A stretch of DNA of 64,000 nt from Neobacillus cucumis (GCF_016908975.1 NZ_JAFBEX010000003.1:62001-126000); one strand, 5' to 3'; shown: positions 18,017 to 26,610, numbered from the stretch's first letter. The notes: generated from the sequence alone by a model not told the origin. Translations and numbers: made by a program.

Positions 18017-18838
18017 TTACTGACCCATTCCTTTTACAATTTCCTTAATGTATAAAAGGAAGTCGGCTTTTACTTTTTCGGTTGTTTCAATAACTTCTTC
18101 ATGTGTTAAAGGCTGATCAAGAATACCAGCTGCCATGTTAGAGATACAGGATATTCCTAGTACCTTTATTCCACTATGGCGGGCTACTATTACTTCCGGA
18201 ACAGTGGACATCCCCACAGCATCTCCACCTAAAATACGGATCATACGAATTTCTGCAGGCGTTTCATAAACTGGCCCTGGATTTCCAAAGTATATGCCTT
18301 CTTTTACATTTAGGTTTAACCGGTCGGCAATTTTCCTGGCGATCCCTCTTAACTCTTTGGAATAGGCTTCCGATAAATCAGGGAATCGAACTCCAAACGC
18401 AGCGTCATTCGGACCTATTAACGGATTGGTTCCCATATTATTAATATGGTCCGTTATAATCATTAAATCACCAGGGGAAAAGCTTTCATTTACCCCACCA
18501 GCAGCATTTGTGACAATTAACTTTTCAACCCCCATATCCTTCATGACACGAACAGGAAATGTTACCTTATCCATACTGTAACCTTCATAGAAATGAAATC
18601 TGCCTTGCATGGCCACAACTTCTACTCCATTTAATAAACCAAACACGAGTTGCCCAGCATGTCCTTCTACTGTCGATATAGGGAAATCAGGGATTTCGTT
18701 ATATGGGACTTTAACTGGATTTTCAATTTCATCTGCTAATACACCAAGTCCTGATCCTAGTATAAGACCTATTTTAGGGAATGTTTGATATTTTTCTTTT
18801 AGAAATTGAGTTGCATTTTGGATGCTTTCAATCTTCAT
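18017..18838 (-). CDS. pupG: Purine-nucleoside phosphorylase (PNP-I, trimeric type)
   Basis: Phosphorolysis of guanosine/inosine and their deoxy forms. The 273-residue protein has IGLILGSGLGVLADEIENP at the N-terminus (phosphate site), the MQGRFHFYEGYSMDKVTFPVR segment, the VTNAAGGVN signature near residue 111, and the base-binding GNPGPVYETPAEIRM and VGMSTVPEVIVARH regions. These are features of the trimeric mammalian-like class, as in B. subtilis PupG. It is 13 bases downstream of drm and co-transcribed with it. Confidence 0.95.
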   Translation of the reverse strand: MKIESIQNATQFLKEKYQTFPKIGLILGSGLGVLADEIENPVKVPYNEIPDFPISTVEGHAGQLVFGLLNGVEVVAMQGRFHFYEGYSMDKVTFPVRVMKDMGVEKLIVTNAAGGVNESFSPGDLMIITDHINNMGTNPLIGPNDAAFGVRFPDLSEAYSKELRGIARKIADRLNLNVKEGIYFGNPGPVYETPAEIRMIRILGGDAVGMSTVPEVIVARHSGIKVLGISCISNMAAGILDQPLTHEEVIETTEKVKADFLLYIKEIVKGMGQ

Positions 18839-18851
18839 ATTTTTCCTCTCC

Positions 18852-20036
18852 TTATTTCAGTTCATTTAAGAAGCTTTGACCGTATTTAGGCATCTTCACA
18901 TTGAAGTTATCAGCAACGGTTGCACCTACATCTGCAAAGGTTTCCCTTAATGGAAGTTCCTTGCCGCTATCCTTGGACTTTGAGTAGATCAGTAATGGGA
19001 CATATTCGCGTGTATGGTCTGTTCCAGGGGCTACAGGGTCATTGCCATGATCCGCTGTGATGATTAACAAATCATCATCCTTCATTTTTTCAAACACTTC
19101 TGGAAGACGTGCATCGTATTCCTCGAGGGCCTTCCCATAACCCTCTGGGTCACGGCGATGACCATATAATGCATCGAAATCCACTAAATTTAAAAAGCTA
19201 ATACCATTGAAATCCATATCCAAGGTTTCCACAAGCTTATCCATTCCGTCCATATTGGAAACTGTTCGCAGTGATTTAGTTACTCCTTCTCCGTCATAAA
19301 TATCTGATATTTTACCAATTGCAATAACATCATAGCCAGCATCTTTTAACTCGCTCATAACGGTTCTGTCAAAGGGCTTTAAGGCATAATCATGTCGGTT
19401 TGGCGTCCGCTTAAAGTTCCCAGGTTCGCCAAGAAATGGTCGGGCAATCACCCGGCCAACCATGTACTTTTCATCAAGCGTTAATTCACGGGAAATCTTA
19501 CAAATGTTATACAACTCTTCAAGCGGAACAATTTCCTCATGGGCTGCAATTTGTAAAACCGAATCAGCTGAGGTATAGACAATCAATGCCCCTGTTTTCA
19601 TATGCTCTTCACCAAGCTCATCTAATATCTCTGTTCCACTTGCAGGTTTATTTCCAATAATTTTTCTGCCTGTTCGTTTTTCTAATTCTGTCACAAGCTC
19701 ATCCGGAAAGCCTTCGGGGAACACTCGAAATGGTGTTTGGATATTCAAACCCATAATTTCCCAATGACCAGTCATTGTATCTTTACCGTTGGAAGCCTCC
19801 TGCATTTTTGTATAGAAGGCTAATGGTTTTTCTGCTTTATTTATTCCTTTTATCTCACGAATATTACTTAATCCTAATTTACCCATATTAGGCATATTCA
19901 GACCATTCATTTTTTCTGCAATATGACCAAATGTATCGGCACCTTTATCCCCAAATTTCTCGGCATCGGGTGCTTCCCCAATTCCTACTGAATCCATTAC
20001 AATGATAAATATTCGCTTGTATGTAGTTGTAGTCAT
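18852..20036 (-). CDS. drm: Phosphopentomutase
   Basis: Interconverts (deoxy)ribose-1-phosphate and -5-phosphate. The 394-residue enzyme is in the alkaline phosphatase superfamily: metal Asp15 in [14 protein letters not shown], the catalytic Thr in KDTMTGHWE near residue 90, and metal ligands in [21 protein letters not shown] and DHTREY. First gene of drm-pupG-pdp. A cre-like site lies at 20060-20073 just before the ribosome site, suggesting catabolite repression. Confidence 0.96.
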   Translation of the reverse strand: MTTTTYKRIFIIVMDSVGIGEAPDAEKFGDKGADTFGHIAEKMNGLNMPNMGKLGLSNIREIKGINKAEKPLAFYTKMQEASNGKDTMTGHWEIMGLNIQTPFRVFPEGFPDELVTELEKRTGRKIIGNKPASGTEILDELGEEHMKTGALIVYTSADSVLQIAAHEEIVPLEELYNICKISRELTLDEKYMVGRVIARPFLGEPGNFKRTPNRHDYALKPFDRTVMSELKDAGYDVIAIGKISDIYDGEGVTKSLRTVSNMDGMDKLVETLDMDFNGISFLNLVDFDALYGHRRDPEGYGKALEEYDARLPEVFEKMKDDDLLIITADHGNDPVAPGTDHTREYVPLLIYSKSKDSGKELPLRETFADVGATVADNFNVKMPKYGQSFLNELK

Positions 20037-20059
20037 ACACTAAAACCCTCCTTTGGGAT

Positions 20060-20073
20060 AGAAAACGTTTGCA
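20060..20073. promoter_or_regulatory. Candidate CcpA (cre) site before drm
   Basis: AGAAAACGTTTGCA matches the cre consensus TGWAANCGNTNWCA at 12 of 14 positions. It lies about 25 bases upstream of the drm start, a location that would block transcription when CcpA is bound. Catabolite control of nucleoside catabolism is expected, but this site is unproven. Confidence 0.45.
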
Positions 20074-20185
20074 CATAGACTCACTATTAGATTGTCCGCT
20101 TAAAAATAGGTTTATGAAAGTGATTAATGAATTCATTCGTCAGAAGTCTGACATCTATATTTTACTCTAAGTTTTTAAAAACTCA

Positions 20186-20216
20186 AGAAAAAAAAGCCGC
20201 CTTTTTCATGACGACT
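20186..20216 (-). terminator. Probable terminator after xerD
   Basis: On the minus strand GTCGTC pairs with GGCGGC (two G-T pairs) across an 8-base loop, followed by TTTTTTTTC. Confidence 0.45.
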
Positions 20217-20258
20217 TTAACACCTTTGTGAAAAAATAAATATAAAGCTAATAGTCTA

Positions 20259-21155
20259 TTAAGCTCGGGGATGGTATTTGCTATAGACATCCATTATTCT
20301 TGATTTCGAAACACTCGTATATATTTGAGTCGTAGAAATATCTGCATGTCCTAACATTTCTTGAACAGCTCTCAAATCGGCTCCATTTTCTAGCAAGTGG
20401 GTGGCAAAAGAATGACGAAGTGTATGAGGGGTGAGATTTTTATCAATCCCTGCTTCTTGAGCGAGTTTTTTTAATATTTTCCAAAAACCCTGTCTTGTTA
20501 AACGATGCCCTTGATGATTTAAGAACAACCCGTTATCCTTATGCTTGTCCGTCACAAAATAGGCACGACCGTATTCTAAATATTGCTTAATTGCTGCTAA
20601 AGCATTTTTCCCAATGGGAATAATCCGTTCCCGATTTCCTGATCCAATACAGCGTATAAAGCCGAGTGTTAAATGGACATCGTCTATTTCTAGCCCTATT
20701 AATTCACTTACACGAATTCCTGTTGCATAGAGAAGCTCCAACATCGCCTTATCCCTTAACCCAAAGTGATCATCTGGGTTAGGCGCATTGAGCAATTTCT
20801 CCACTTCTATCAGGCTTAAAACCTTGGGAAGAGCTCTCTCTAGTTTAGGCGTTTCTAGTAACACAGACGGGTCCTGATCAGCTGCCTTTTCCCTTAATAG
20901 ATACTGATGAAAAGCTCTTATGGAGGCTATATGCCTAGCCAAGGTTTTAGAGGACTTCTTTTGTTCTTTTAAGAAATTTAAAAAATGAATAATATGAATT
21001 CGTTGAATCTCATTGAATGACTTAATAACTTCTACACTTTTTAGATAACCGAGGTAGCTTTTTAAATCCCGCTCATATGAAATAATCGTATTCTTAGCTA
21101 ACCCTTTTTCTATAAGTAAATAATCTAAAAAAGTTCTTACCTTATCTTCCATCAC
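20259..21155 (-). CDS. xerD: Tyrosine recombinase XerD (dif recombination)
   Basis: A 298-residue tyrosine recombinase that with a XerC-type partner resolves chromosome dimers at dif. N-terminal SAM-like core-binding domain (1-105), then the catalytic domain with Arg148 (ATGIRVSEL), His244 and Arg247 ([14 protein letters not shown]), His270 (LGHAD) and nucleophile Tyr279 (TQIYT). The beta-hairpin lysine normally found in a GKGNKER motif is Ser172 here (IGSGNRER), which is unusual. It sits 2 bases after yqzK in a yqzK-xerD unit downstream of fur, as in B. subtilis. Confidence 0.94.
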   Translation of the reverse strand: MMEDKVRTFLDYLLIEKGLAKNTIISYERDLKSYLGYLKSVEVIKSFNEIQRIHIIHFLNFLKEQKKSSKTLARHIASIRAFHQYLLREKAADQDPSVLLETPKLERALPKVLSLIEVEKLLNAPNPDDHFGLRDKAMLELLYATGIRVSELIGLEIDDVHLTLGFIRCIGSGNRERIIPIGKNALAAIKQYLEYGRAYFVTDKHKDNGLFLNHQGHRLTRQGFWKILKKLAQEAGIDKNLTPHTLRHSFATHLLENGADLRAVQEMLGHADISTTQIYTSVSKSRIMDVYSKYHPRA

Positions 21156-21157
21156 GA

Positions 21158-21388
21158 TTACTCCCCATCTAAATAAAACAACATCAGCCGGTCAATTAAA
21201 GATGAACCTTCTTCTTTCACCACATTTGAAACCTTTAAAGCAGATCCTTCAGGTTCATCATAGCGATGATAACTTTGATATTCTTCAGTTACCCACATGA
21301 TACCATAATAAAAGAGAATCGTGCACCCAGTGAAAATGATAAATACCTTTAACGTCTGAAGAGCCACTTTAAGAAAAGAGACCATCAC
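21158..21388 (-). CDS. yqzK: YqzK-like small membrane protein (DUF4227)
   Basis: A 76-residue protein with one N-terminal membrane helix ([19 protein letters not shown], about residues 14-32) and a hydrophilic tail that ends [12 protein letters not shown]. Size, topology and position between fur and xerD match B. subtilis YqzK. Function unknown. The frame ends 2 bases before xerD, so the two are co-translated. Confidence 0.82.
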   Translation of the reverse strand: MMVSFLKVALQTLKVFIIFTGCTILFYYGIMWVTEEYQSYHRYDEPEGSALKVSNVVKEEGSSLIDRLMLFYLDGE

Positions 21389-21472
21389 ATTTCCCCCAAT
21401 ACTAATTTTCTATTAAAAGGTATGCCAAAATGGATAAAATTTATACCTATCTAGTTTTGAGATAAAAGAAAA

Positions 21473-21500
21473 AAAGTCTTTTTCAAATGAAAAAGACTTC
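21473..21500 (-). terminator. Terminator after fur
   Basis: Stem AAGTCTTTTTC/GAAAAAGACTT with a 4-base loop, followed on the minus strand by TTTTTTTC. Confidence 0.85.
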
Positions 21501-21510
21501 TTATTCTATA

Positions 21511-21963
21511 TTATTCTGTTTTTTCTTTATCAACACAGCGGTGGCATATACCATGAAATGTAAGACGATGGTCTTTTATTTTAAAGTTCCATCTGCTCTC
21601 AACAATGGCTTCTACATCTTCTAGTAAATCCTCCTGAATTTCATCCACAGCACCGCATTCAATACATACAAGATGATGGTGAAAATGGGCTGCACCTTCC
21701 TGACGAAGGTCATAACGAGAGACTCCATCACCAAAATTTATTTTATCAACTATTTTTAATTCCGTTAACAATTCCAATGTTCGATATACAGTTGCTAAAC
21801 CAATCTCAGGCGATTTTTCTTTTACGAGGAGGTACACATCTTCCGCACTTAAATGATCCTCTTCATTTTCTAACAAAACTCGAACGGTCGCTTCACGCTG
21901 GGGAGTCAACTTATAACTCGCTGAATGCAACTGTTTCTTTATTCTTTCAATCCTAGTTTCCAT
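21511..21963 (-). CDS. fur: Ferric uptake regulator, Fur family
   Basis: A 150-residue Fur-family metalloregulator. N-terminal winged helix (LTPQREATVRVLLENE, ATVYRTLELL), a dimerisation domain with the metal site HFHHHLVCIECG, and structural zinc cysteines Cys100, Cys103, Cys140 and Cys143. The context fur-yqzK-xerD matches the true Fur locus of B. subtilis rather than perR or zur, so iron control is the likely role. It has its own terminator. Confidence 0.93.
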   Translation of the reverse strand: METRIERIKKQLHSASYKLTPQREATVRVLLENEEDHLSAEDVYLLVKEKSPEIGLATVYRTLELLTELKIVDKINFGDGVSRYDLRQEGAAHFHHHLVCIECGAVDEIQEDLLEDVEAIVESRWNFKIKDHRLTFHGICHRCVDKEKTE

Positions 21964-22071
21964 CCTGAAGGCCCTCCCTCGCCACTGTTATTTTTCATTA
22001 TAACAGATGAACAAAGAGATTCAAAATAAAATTATTATAAATAACTATTTATAATTAATGTAATATAATAA

Positions 22072-22719
22072 TTACTTTAATGTAACTGATCCAATAATGC
22101 TTTTCATAAACCATGGGGACAAATAAGCCTCAATCCCAGAAGCTGCCGAAATAAATAGTACAGCTGCGATTAAAGTAATTATATAGCGTTTAAAAAACGG
22201 CATTATGGGTTGCGCATATTTCTTTAAAAATTGCCGCTTTATCATTCTTATAGAAAATATGACTGAGAATGCCGCCATCAATATAAATACAGGAATAATA
22301 ATTAAATTCTGCGGAAGAATGGAAGCAAAAGCTAACATAAAGCCCTTCCATCCCATTTGACTGACTAGAAATCCTACAGTAAAACCTACAACCATTCCTT
22401 TTAGAAATAGAAGGATTAATATAATAGGGAGACCGATAATCGAAATTCCTAGTATCCACATTAAACCGATAAATTTACTATTATGAAAAAAACTTTGCAA
22501 AAATAAATCGTTATCGGCTGCTACCGTTCCATCGGAAACTTGACCAAAAAATTGTGATAAATAATAATATAAATCTTCTTTTTGCGTAATACTCATGCTA
22601 TTAACGACAATAGCTCCAAAAATTACCCCCATTAAAAATAAGATAACAATAAATAAAAATATTGAGGAATTTTCACGAAAATAACTGGCGGCATCTGACT
22701 GGTACAATCGTTTTTTCAT
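22072..22719 (-). CDS. spoIIM: Stage II sporulation protein M
   Basis: A 215-residue membrane protein of the SpoIIM (DUF95) family with five hydrophobic segments, including IFLFIVILFLMGVIFGAIVVNS near the start and the conserved region ILPQNLIIIPVFILMAAF near 140-157. In B. subtilis SpoIIM scaffolds SpoIID and SpoIIP in the peptidoglycan machine that drives forespore engulfment. A sigma-E-type promoter is seen at 22757-22784 and a GGAGGAAA ribosome site precedes the ATG. Confidence 0.94.
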   Translation of the reverse strand: MKKRLYQSDAASYFRENSSIFLFIVILFLMGVIFGAIVVNSMSITQKEDLYYYLSQFFGQVSDGTVAADNDLFLQSFFHNSKFIGLMWILGISIIGLPIILILLFLKGMVVGFTVGFLVSQMGWKGFMLAFASILPQNLIIIPVFILMAAFSVIFSIRMIKRQFLKKYAQPIMPFFKRYIITLIAAVLFISAASGIEAYLSPWFMKSIIGSVTLK

Positions 22720-22756
22720 TTTTAATTTCCTCCTACTACATTGGGTCGGTTAATAA

Positions 22757-22784
22757 AGTGTATGCTAGTCTAGTTATTCTATGA
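22757..22784 (-). promoter_or_regulatory. Candidate sigma-E promoter of spoIIM
   Basis: On the minus strand TCATAGA (22778-22784), a 13-base spacer, then CATACACT (22757-22764), which matches the sigma-E -10 consensus CATACA-T well. spoIIM is a sigma-E gene in B. subtilis. The start would be near 22749. Confidence 0.6.
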
Positions 22785-22836
22785 CCAAATTTTTTAATAG
22801 ATTTCAATTTGAAAAGGTTTCTCTAATCATTGAAAA

Positions 22837-22863
22837 AACCCGGCAGCTGCTTGCTGCCGGGTT
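22837..22863 (-). terminator. Terminator after yqxK
   Basis: Strong GC-rich stem AACCCGGCAGC/GCTGCCGGG(TT) with a 5-base loop, followed on the minus strand by TTTTTTC. Confidence 0.88.
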
Positions 22864-22879
22864 AGCTATTTTAATTAAT

Positions 22880-24043
22880 CTAATCTGCAATTTTCCCATA
22901 CTTGCCGCCTCCTCCGGCAGCAAGGTTTATCTTACCTTCTCTAGCTTTCATAATGAGGTCCGCAATTTTAATCGGAACCACTTCCGCTAAAGCCTCATAG
23001 GGAACCTCATGTAAAATGGCCATTTCACTGCCAAAATGATTGACCAGCTTTTCTAGAGCCCGAGGTCCTAAACCTGGAATGAACTCAAGCGGTACTTGGT
23101 GAACATAGGGCGGGCGCCCATGTGGATTGGTATCTGCCGTCTTTAGTTCAAGAATACGATCTGCTACCCCTTTAATAATTTTATCTTTTCCACAAAGTTT
23201 ACATTGTTGATCGTCGTAGTTTAATGGGTTTAAACACTCCGCACATACAGTCTTATGATATTTGCCCAATAAAGGATCAAGTCCATAATTAGCAATAATA
23301 TGGCGGTCATCTTCCCCTTTTAATGCCTTTTGCAATTCTAAAAATGTCGGCTCTTTCATAGCAATTACTTGATATTCACGAGCAATTTTTGCCAGCGAGT
23401 GCGCATCGGAATTGGTTACAAATGTATATCGGTGAAGTTCCCCTAATTGATCTGCCATATAAGTGTCTGAACTCAATCCCAGTTCAATCCCATCAATTAA
23501 ATCTGGGTCTAACACCTCTGACAAAGACTTATTTACCCCTTTACCATATAAACTTTTGAATGGCGTAAAAACATGAGCTGGAATGAAAATCCCACCTAAG
23601 TCTTTAGCCTTTTTTTGTAATTCTAGACCAGTTACATATATTCGTTGAGAACTCAATTGAATATTTTTTAAATGACCAGAAAGCCAGGAAGAAAATTCAC
23701 GCATAATGGTAAGATTAGGAAAATACACAAGCAAATGAATGGGACCATTGGATTGTTCATCATATATTTCTAATTCAGAACCGGGAATAACGGTTAGATC
23801 GCCAAAAATCAAACCCCCATCTGGATGTTCACTGATTTCCCCGCTTTGTATAAGACTTTCCATCTCCAAAATAACTTCGGGTGAATGACAGTCAATAATT
23901 CCCACCATATTTAGTCCCTTTTCATGCCTAGCATGTTCAATAATATTCGTAAACGTCAGTGATTTCGCACCTGTAATTTTAACCGGCTTACCTGTCCAAG
24001 TCCGGCCAATATGAATATGTAAATCAACATAGTAGCGGTTCAT
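22880..24043 (-). CDS. yqxK: Endonuclease Q-like PHP-domain nuclease (YqxK)
   Basis: A 387-residue protein with an N-terminal PHP fold (DLHIHIGRTW with the DxHxH metal motif; DCHSPEV; NSDAHS), a four-cysteine zinc finger (CAEC...CKLC, about residues 268-288) and a C-terminal helix-hairpin-helix (FIPGLGPRALEKLVNHFG). This is the architecture of EndoQ, which nicks DNA 5' of deaminated bases and was described in archaea and some bacilli. In B. subtilis the homologue YqxK sits in the same place. The stop overlaps the nudF-to-yqxK junction by 4 bases (ATGA), so the two are translated together. Confidence 0.88.
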   Translation of the reverse strand: MNRYYVDLHIHIGRTWTGKPVKITGAKSLTFTNIIEHARHEKGLNMVGIIDCHSPEVILEMESLIQSGEISEHPDGGLIFGDLTVIPGSELEIYDEQSNGPIHLLVYFPNLTIMREFSSWLSGHLKNIQLSSQRIYVTGLELQKKAKDLGGIFIPAHVFTPFKSLYGKGVNKSLSEVLDPDLIDGIELGLSSDTYMADQLGELHRYTFVTNSDAHSLAKIAREYQVIAMKEPTFLELQKALKGEDDRHIIANYGLDPLLGKYHKTVCAECLNPLNYDDQQCKLCGKDKIIKGVADRILELKTADTNPHGRPPYVHQVPLEFIPGLGPRALEKLVNHFGSEMAILHEVPYEALAEVVPIKIADLIMKAREGKINLAAGGGGKYGKIAD

Positions 24044-24594
24044 TTATGGTTCAACGCCTCTTGTAATTGTAAATACTGAACAGCAAAAATGGTTTTCGCA
24101 TCAAAAATCTTTTGTTCTTTTATATATTCTTTCGCTTGTTCAAGCGTTATTTCTTCCAGGTTTACAAATTCGTCTTCATCAAGGCTTGCCGCATCCTCTT
24201 TTTTGGTTAGTCCTTTCGCTAAATACACATGGACGATTTCATCAGCAAATCCTGGGGATGTATAAAAAGAAGTTACAAGTTCCAAAGTCCTGCATTCATA
24301 ACCCGTTTCTTCTTCTAATTCTCTTTTGGCACAGATTTCAGGTACTTCCCCTTTTTCGAGTTTACCAGCGGGAATCTCCACAATCGTTCTTTCTAATGCT
24401 TTCCGATATTGTTCAACCAAAACTATTCTTTTTTCGTCCGTAATGGCTATTACCGCAACAGCCCCCGGGTGTTTAATGATTTCACGCTTTGCCTGTTTTC
24501 CGTTTGGAAGCTCTACATCTTGTAAGTGCAGGCTGATAATTCTTCCCGAGAATACTTCTTCGCTTTTAATGGTTTTCTCTGTCAGATTGTCCAT
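24040..24594 (-). CDS. nudF: ADP-ribose pyrophosphatase (Nudix)
   Basis: A 184-residue Nudix hydrolase. The Nudix box GX5EX7REX2EEXG is complete (Gly80 to Gly101 counting from the longer frame; GKLEKGEVPEICAKREL region), and Pro downstream (SFYTSPGFADE) fits ADP-ribose specificity. I use the ATG at 24594, 9 bases after AGGAG; a TTG three codons upstream touches the ribosome site. It is followed by yqxK with a 4-base overlap, and divergent from mciZ, as in B. subtilis. Confidence 0.93.
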   Translation of the reverse strand: MDNLTEKTIKSEEVFSGRIISLHLQDVELPNGKQAKREIIKHPGAVAVIAITDEKRIVLVEQYRKALERTIVEIPAGKLEKGEVPEICAKRELEEETGYECRTLELVTSFYTSPGFADEIVHVYLAKGLTKKEDAASLDEDEFVNLEEITLEQAKEYIKEQKIFDAKTIFAVQYLQLQEALNHK

Positions 24595-24631
24595 TACTGT
24601 CAACTCCTGTTCTATTCCGTAAAGATATACG

Positions 24632-24639
24632 CATACATT
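24632..24639 (+). promoter_or_regulatory. Candidate sigma-E -10 element of mciZ
   Basis: CATACATT matches the sigma-E -10 CATACA-T and would place the start near 24646, upstream of the GGAGGAG ribosome site. A matching -35 is only weakly present (TTCTATT at about 24610-24616). B. subtilis mciZ is expressed in the mother cell under sigma-E. Confidence 0.35.
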
Positions 24640-24669
24640 TTACCATACTTTAATTGGAGGAGTAGGGGC

Positions 24670-24804
24670 ATGAAAATATATATCAATGAAGAAGGAATCA
24701 CTCTTGTCGGCAAAGCCTGGGAAATCGTGCAAAAATTAAAGGAATATAACAAAGAGTATGAATTACTTACCGATTGGATTCAAGATATTGCGCCAAAAAA
24801 GTAG
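24670..24804 (+). CDS. mciZ: Mother cell inhibitor of FtsZ, MciZ-like (44 residues)
   Basis: The ATG at 24670 follows TTGGAGGAG. The 44-residue product contains VGKAWEIVQKLKEYNKEY and DWIQ, which closely follow B. subtilis MciZ (VGKAWEI..KLKEY....DWI), a 40-residue peptide that caps FtsZ filaments and stops Z-ring formation in the mother cell during sporulation. The position between nudF and yqkF is the same as in B. subtilis, which strengthens the call. It is slightly longer at both ends. Confidence 0.88.
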   Translation: MKIYINEEGITLVGKAWEIVQKLKEYNKEYELLTDWIQDIAPKK

Positions 24805-24867
24805 CTGTAATTTGTAGACTGCCCTTTTCTTTATTAAGATGATAGAGAAAGGACAGGAGGGATACTA

Positions 24868-25779
24868 TTGAAAAAAAGGAAACTAGGTCATTCTGATTTG
24901 TTTGTTACCGAGTTGGGCCTCGGCTGTATGTCGATCGGCACGGAGGAGAAAACAGCCAGAAATATAATTGAGACCGCACTTGAAGAAGGAATTAATTATT
25001 TTGATACAGCCGATTTATATGATTTTGGTGAAAATGAAAGAATGGTTGGTGAGGCATTAAAATCGGTTCGGGAGCAAGTTATTCTGGCAACTAAGGTAGG
25101 AAACCGATGGAAATCGGATAAAACCGGCTGGACTTGGGATGCTTCTAAAGCCTATATTAAAGAAGGAGTAAAACAAAGCCTAAAGCGTCTCGGGACTGAA
25201 TATATTGATTTATATCAACTTCATGGCGGAACGATTGAAGACCCTATTGATGAAACCATTGAAGCCTTTGAAGAATTAAAAGCAGAAGGATTTATTCGCT
25301 ACTATGGTATTTCGTCCATTCGCCCAAATGTCATCCGTGAATATATCAATAAATCTAGTATCGTCAGCGTGATGATGCAATACAGTATTTTAGATCGGCG
25401 ACCAGAAGAAGAAGCCTTACCACTTTTACATGAGCATGGTATCAGCGTCGTCACACGGGGACCGCTTGCTAAGGGACTTCTTAGCGAAAAACTTCTGAGC
25501 AAGGCATCTGAAAAAGGCTATCTGGATTACAGCTACCAAGAATTAAATGAAATTTTACCGCGATTAAAAGAAAGGCTTGCTGCCAATCGATCGTTTACAG
25601 AGGTCGCGCTTCAATATAATTTAGCAAACCCTGCAGTTGCTTCAGTAGTTGCTGGTGCGTCCAGCCCGGAACAGATTAGGAGTAATGTTGCGGCGGTAAG
25701 AAGTAAATCTTTGACAAATGAGGAAGTATCGTTCATAAGAGAGGTTACAAAACCAAATATTTATATGCAGCATAGATAA
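24868..25779 (+). CDS. yqkF: Aldo/keto reductase (YqkF-like)
   Basis: A 303-residue NAD(P)H-dependent oxidoreductase of the AKR superfamily. Catalytic tetrad: Asp46 and Tyr51 (FDTADLYDFG), Lys76 (LATKVG) and His119 (DLYQLHGG). The C-terminal NADP-binding loop SVVAGASSPEQIRSN is present. The physiological substrate is unknown. The TTG start lies 6 bases after AGGAGGGA. Position after mciZ and before yqkE matches B. subtilis. A shared terminator with yqkE follows. Confidence 0.92.
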   Translation: MKKRKLGHSDLFVTELGLGCMSIGTEEKTARNIIETALEEGINYFDTADLYDFGENERMVGEALKSVREQVILATKVGNRWKSDKTGWTWDASKAYIKEGVKQSLKRLGTEYIDLYQLHGGTIEDPIDETIEAFEELKAEGFIRYYGISSIRPNVIREYINKSSIVSVMMQYSILDRRPEEEALPLLHEHGISVVTRGPLAKGLLSEKLLSKASEKGYLDYSYQELNEILPRLKERLAANRSFTEVALQYNLANPAVASVVAGASSPEQIRSNVAAVRSKSLTNEEVSFIREVTKPNIYMQHR

Positions 25780-25807
25780 ACAGGGGAGCTTAAGGCTCTC
25801 CTGTTTA
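25778..25807. terminator. Bidirectional terminator between yqkF and yqkE
   Basis: Nearly perfect stem AAACAGGGGAGC/GCTCTCCTGTTT with a 6-base loop, flanked by T/A-rich sequence on both strands. Confidence 0.82.
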
Positions 25808-26059
25808 TTTAAATTCCTTCCAGTTCATACCACTCTCGTTTAGCAGTTCTTCAAATGATTTGTTCTTTTCTTTTAATCTTCGTTCTTCCCTTTTCTTTTG
25901 TTCTTCCTCTGCTTTTTTTCTATCTTCCTCTTCTTTTAATTGATCTTGCTGCTCTTTAAGCTGCTTCATTAAGTCTGGATGAATGAAATCCTTTAGCGTT
26001 ACCGCTGTATCATCCTTTTTTGCTTTAGATTGGTTTGTCTGTCTTTTTTGTTTCTTCAT
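25805..26059 (-). CDS. yqkE: YqkE-like highly charged protein (DUF3886)
   Basis: An 84-residue, very lysine/glutamate-rich protein with a central coiled coil (roughly residues 35-75: repeated KEE/KAEEEQKKREER) and the end FEELLNESGMNWKEFK. Size and position match YqkE. Function unknown. The ATG at 26059 is preceded by GGAGGAG at about 10 bases; an in-frame ATG at 26092 is upstream of that ribosome site. It converges on yqkF. The next gene in B. subtilis would be yqkD, but here about 3.6 kb of other DNA intervenes. Confidence 0.8.
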   Translation of the reverse strand: MKKQKRQTNQSKAKKDDTAVTLKDFIHPDLMKQLKEQQDQLKEEEDRKKAEEEQKKREERRLKEKNKSFEELLNESGMNWKEFK

Positions 26060-26235
26060 TTTTAACTGCTCCTCCATAATCAAACTCTTCATCTATTATT
26101 ATACCATTTCTTAAAAAGCTGATTATATAAAAACAGGCTGTATTAGACAGCCTATTATTTTATTCAATCTCTTTGATAATTCACTGCATTAGTTTGTTAT
26201 ACTTTTATTAATTTATTTTGGCTTTTTAACAAGTC

Positions 26236-26561
26236 TGTTGATTGGCGCTCCAGGCACTTCGCTTTCCGCGGGCGTGCAGGGGAGCCTCCTCGTCGCTTCG
26301 CTGAGGCCACTGAAAAAGTCTGTGAAATTTAATGCGAAACTAATTCCTGAAAATCCCATCCCCACTTCCAGTTTATAATTAGTGGTAAAATAGACTGAAT
26401 TCCCCCACTTTGATATTGAAAAACGGTGAAATTTTGGGATTAGGTTTTTCGGAAATTTCATAATTAAACAGAAAAGAACTTTTTCAGTGCCCTCCGCCAT
26501 AGCGCCGAGGAGGCTCCAGGACCTCCCCGCGGAAAGCGAGTGCCCGGAGCGGAAATCAACA
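26236..26561. repeat. Interrupted palindromic GC-rich repeat (two opposing halves)
   Basis: The left half (26236-26307) starts TGTTGATTGGCGCTCCAGG and the right half (26490-26561) ends GGAAATCAACA. The halves are inverted copies of each other (both carry GAGGAGGCTCC and CCGCGGAAAGCGA type words), so together they form one large inverted repeat around the inserted element. Confidence 0.7.
26308..26489. mobile_element. Small element with terminal inverted repeats, non-coding
   Basis: 182 bp bounded by CACTGAAAAAGT and its exact inverse ACTTTTTCAGTG; with flanks the inverted repeat can extend to AGGnCACTGAAAAAGT. No coding capacity. It has the form of a miniature inverted-repeat element or the shrunken remnant of an insertion sequence. 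It is located at the centre of the palindromic repeat. I cannot assign a family; similar CACTGAAAAAG ends are seen on some transposons, but that is from memory. Confidence 0.5.
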
Positions 26562-26610
26562 GGCCCAAATTGTAAGGGCAATCAATAAATTGTGTAATTA
26601 GATACTGACA

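Noticed and set aside
26213-26581. Open frame of 122 codons on the minus strand through the interrupted palindrome
   Set aside because: It crosses the GC-rich halves and the nested element, has no ribosome site and its translation reflects repeat DNA; the same holds for 8502-8693, 32798-33112 and 45648-45839.
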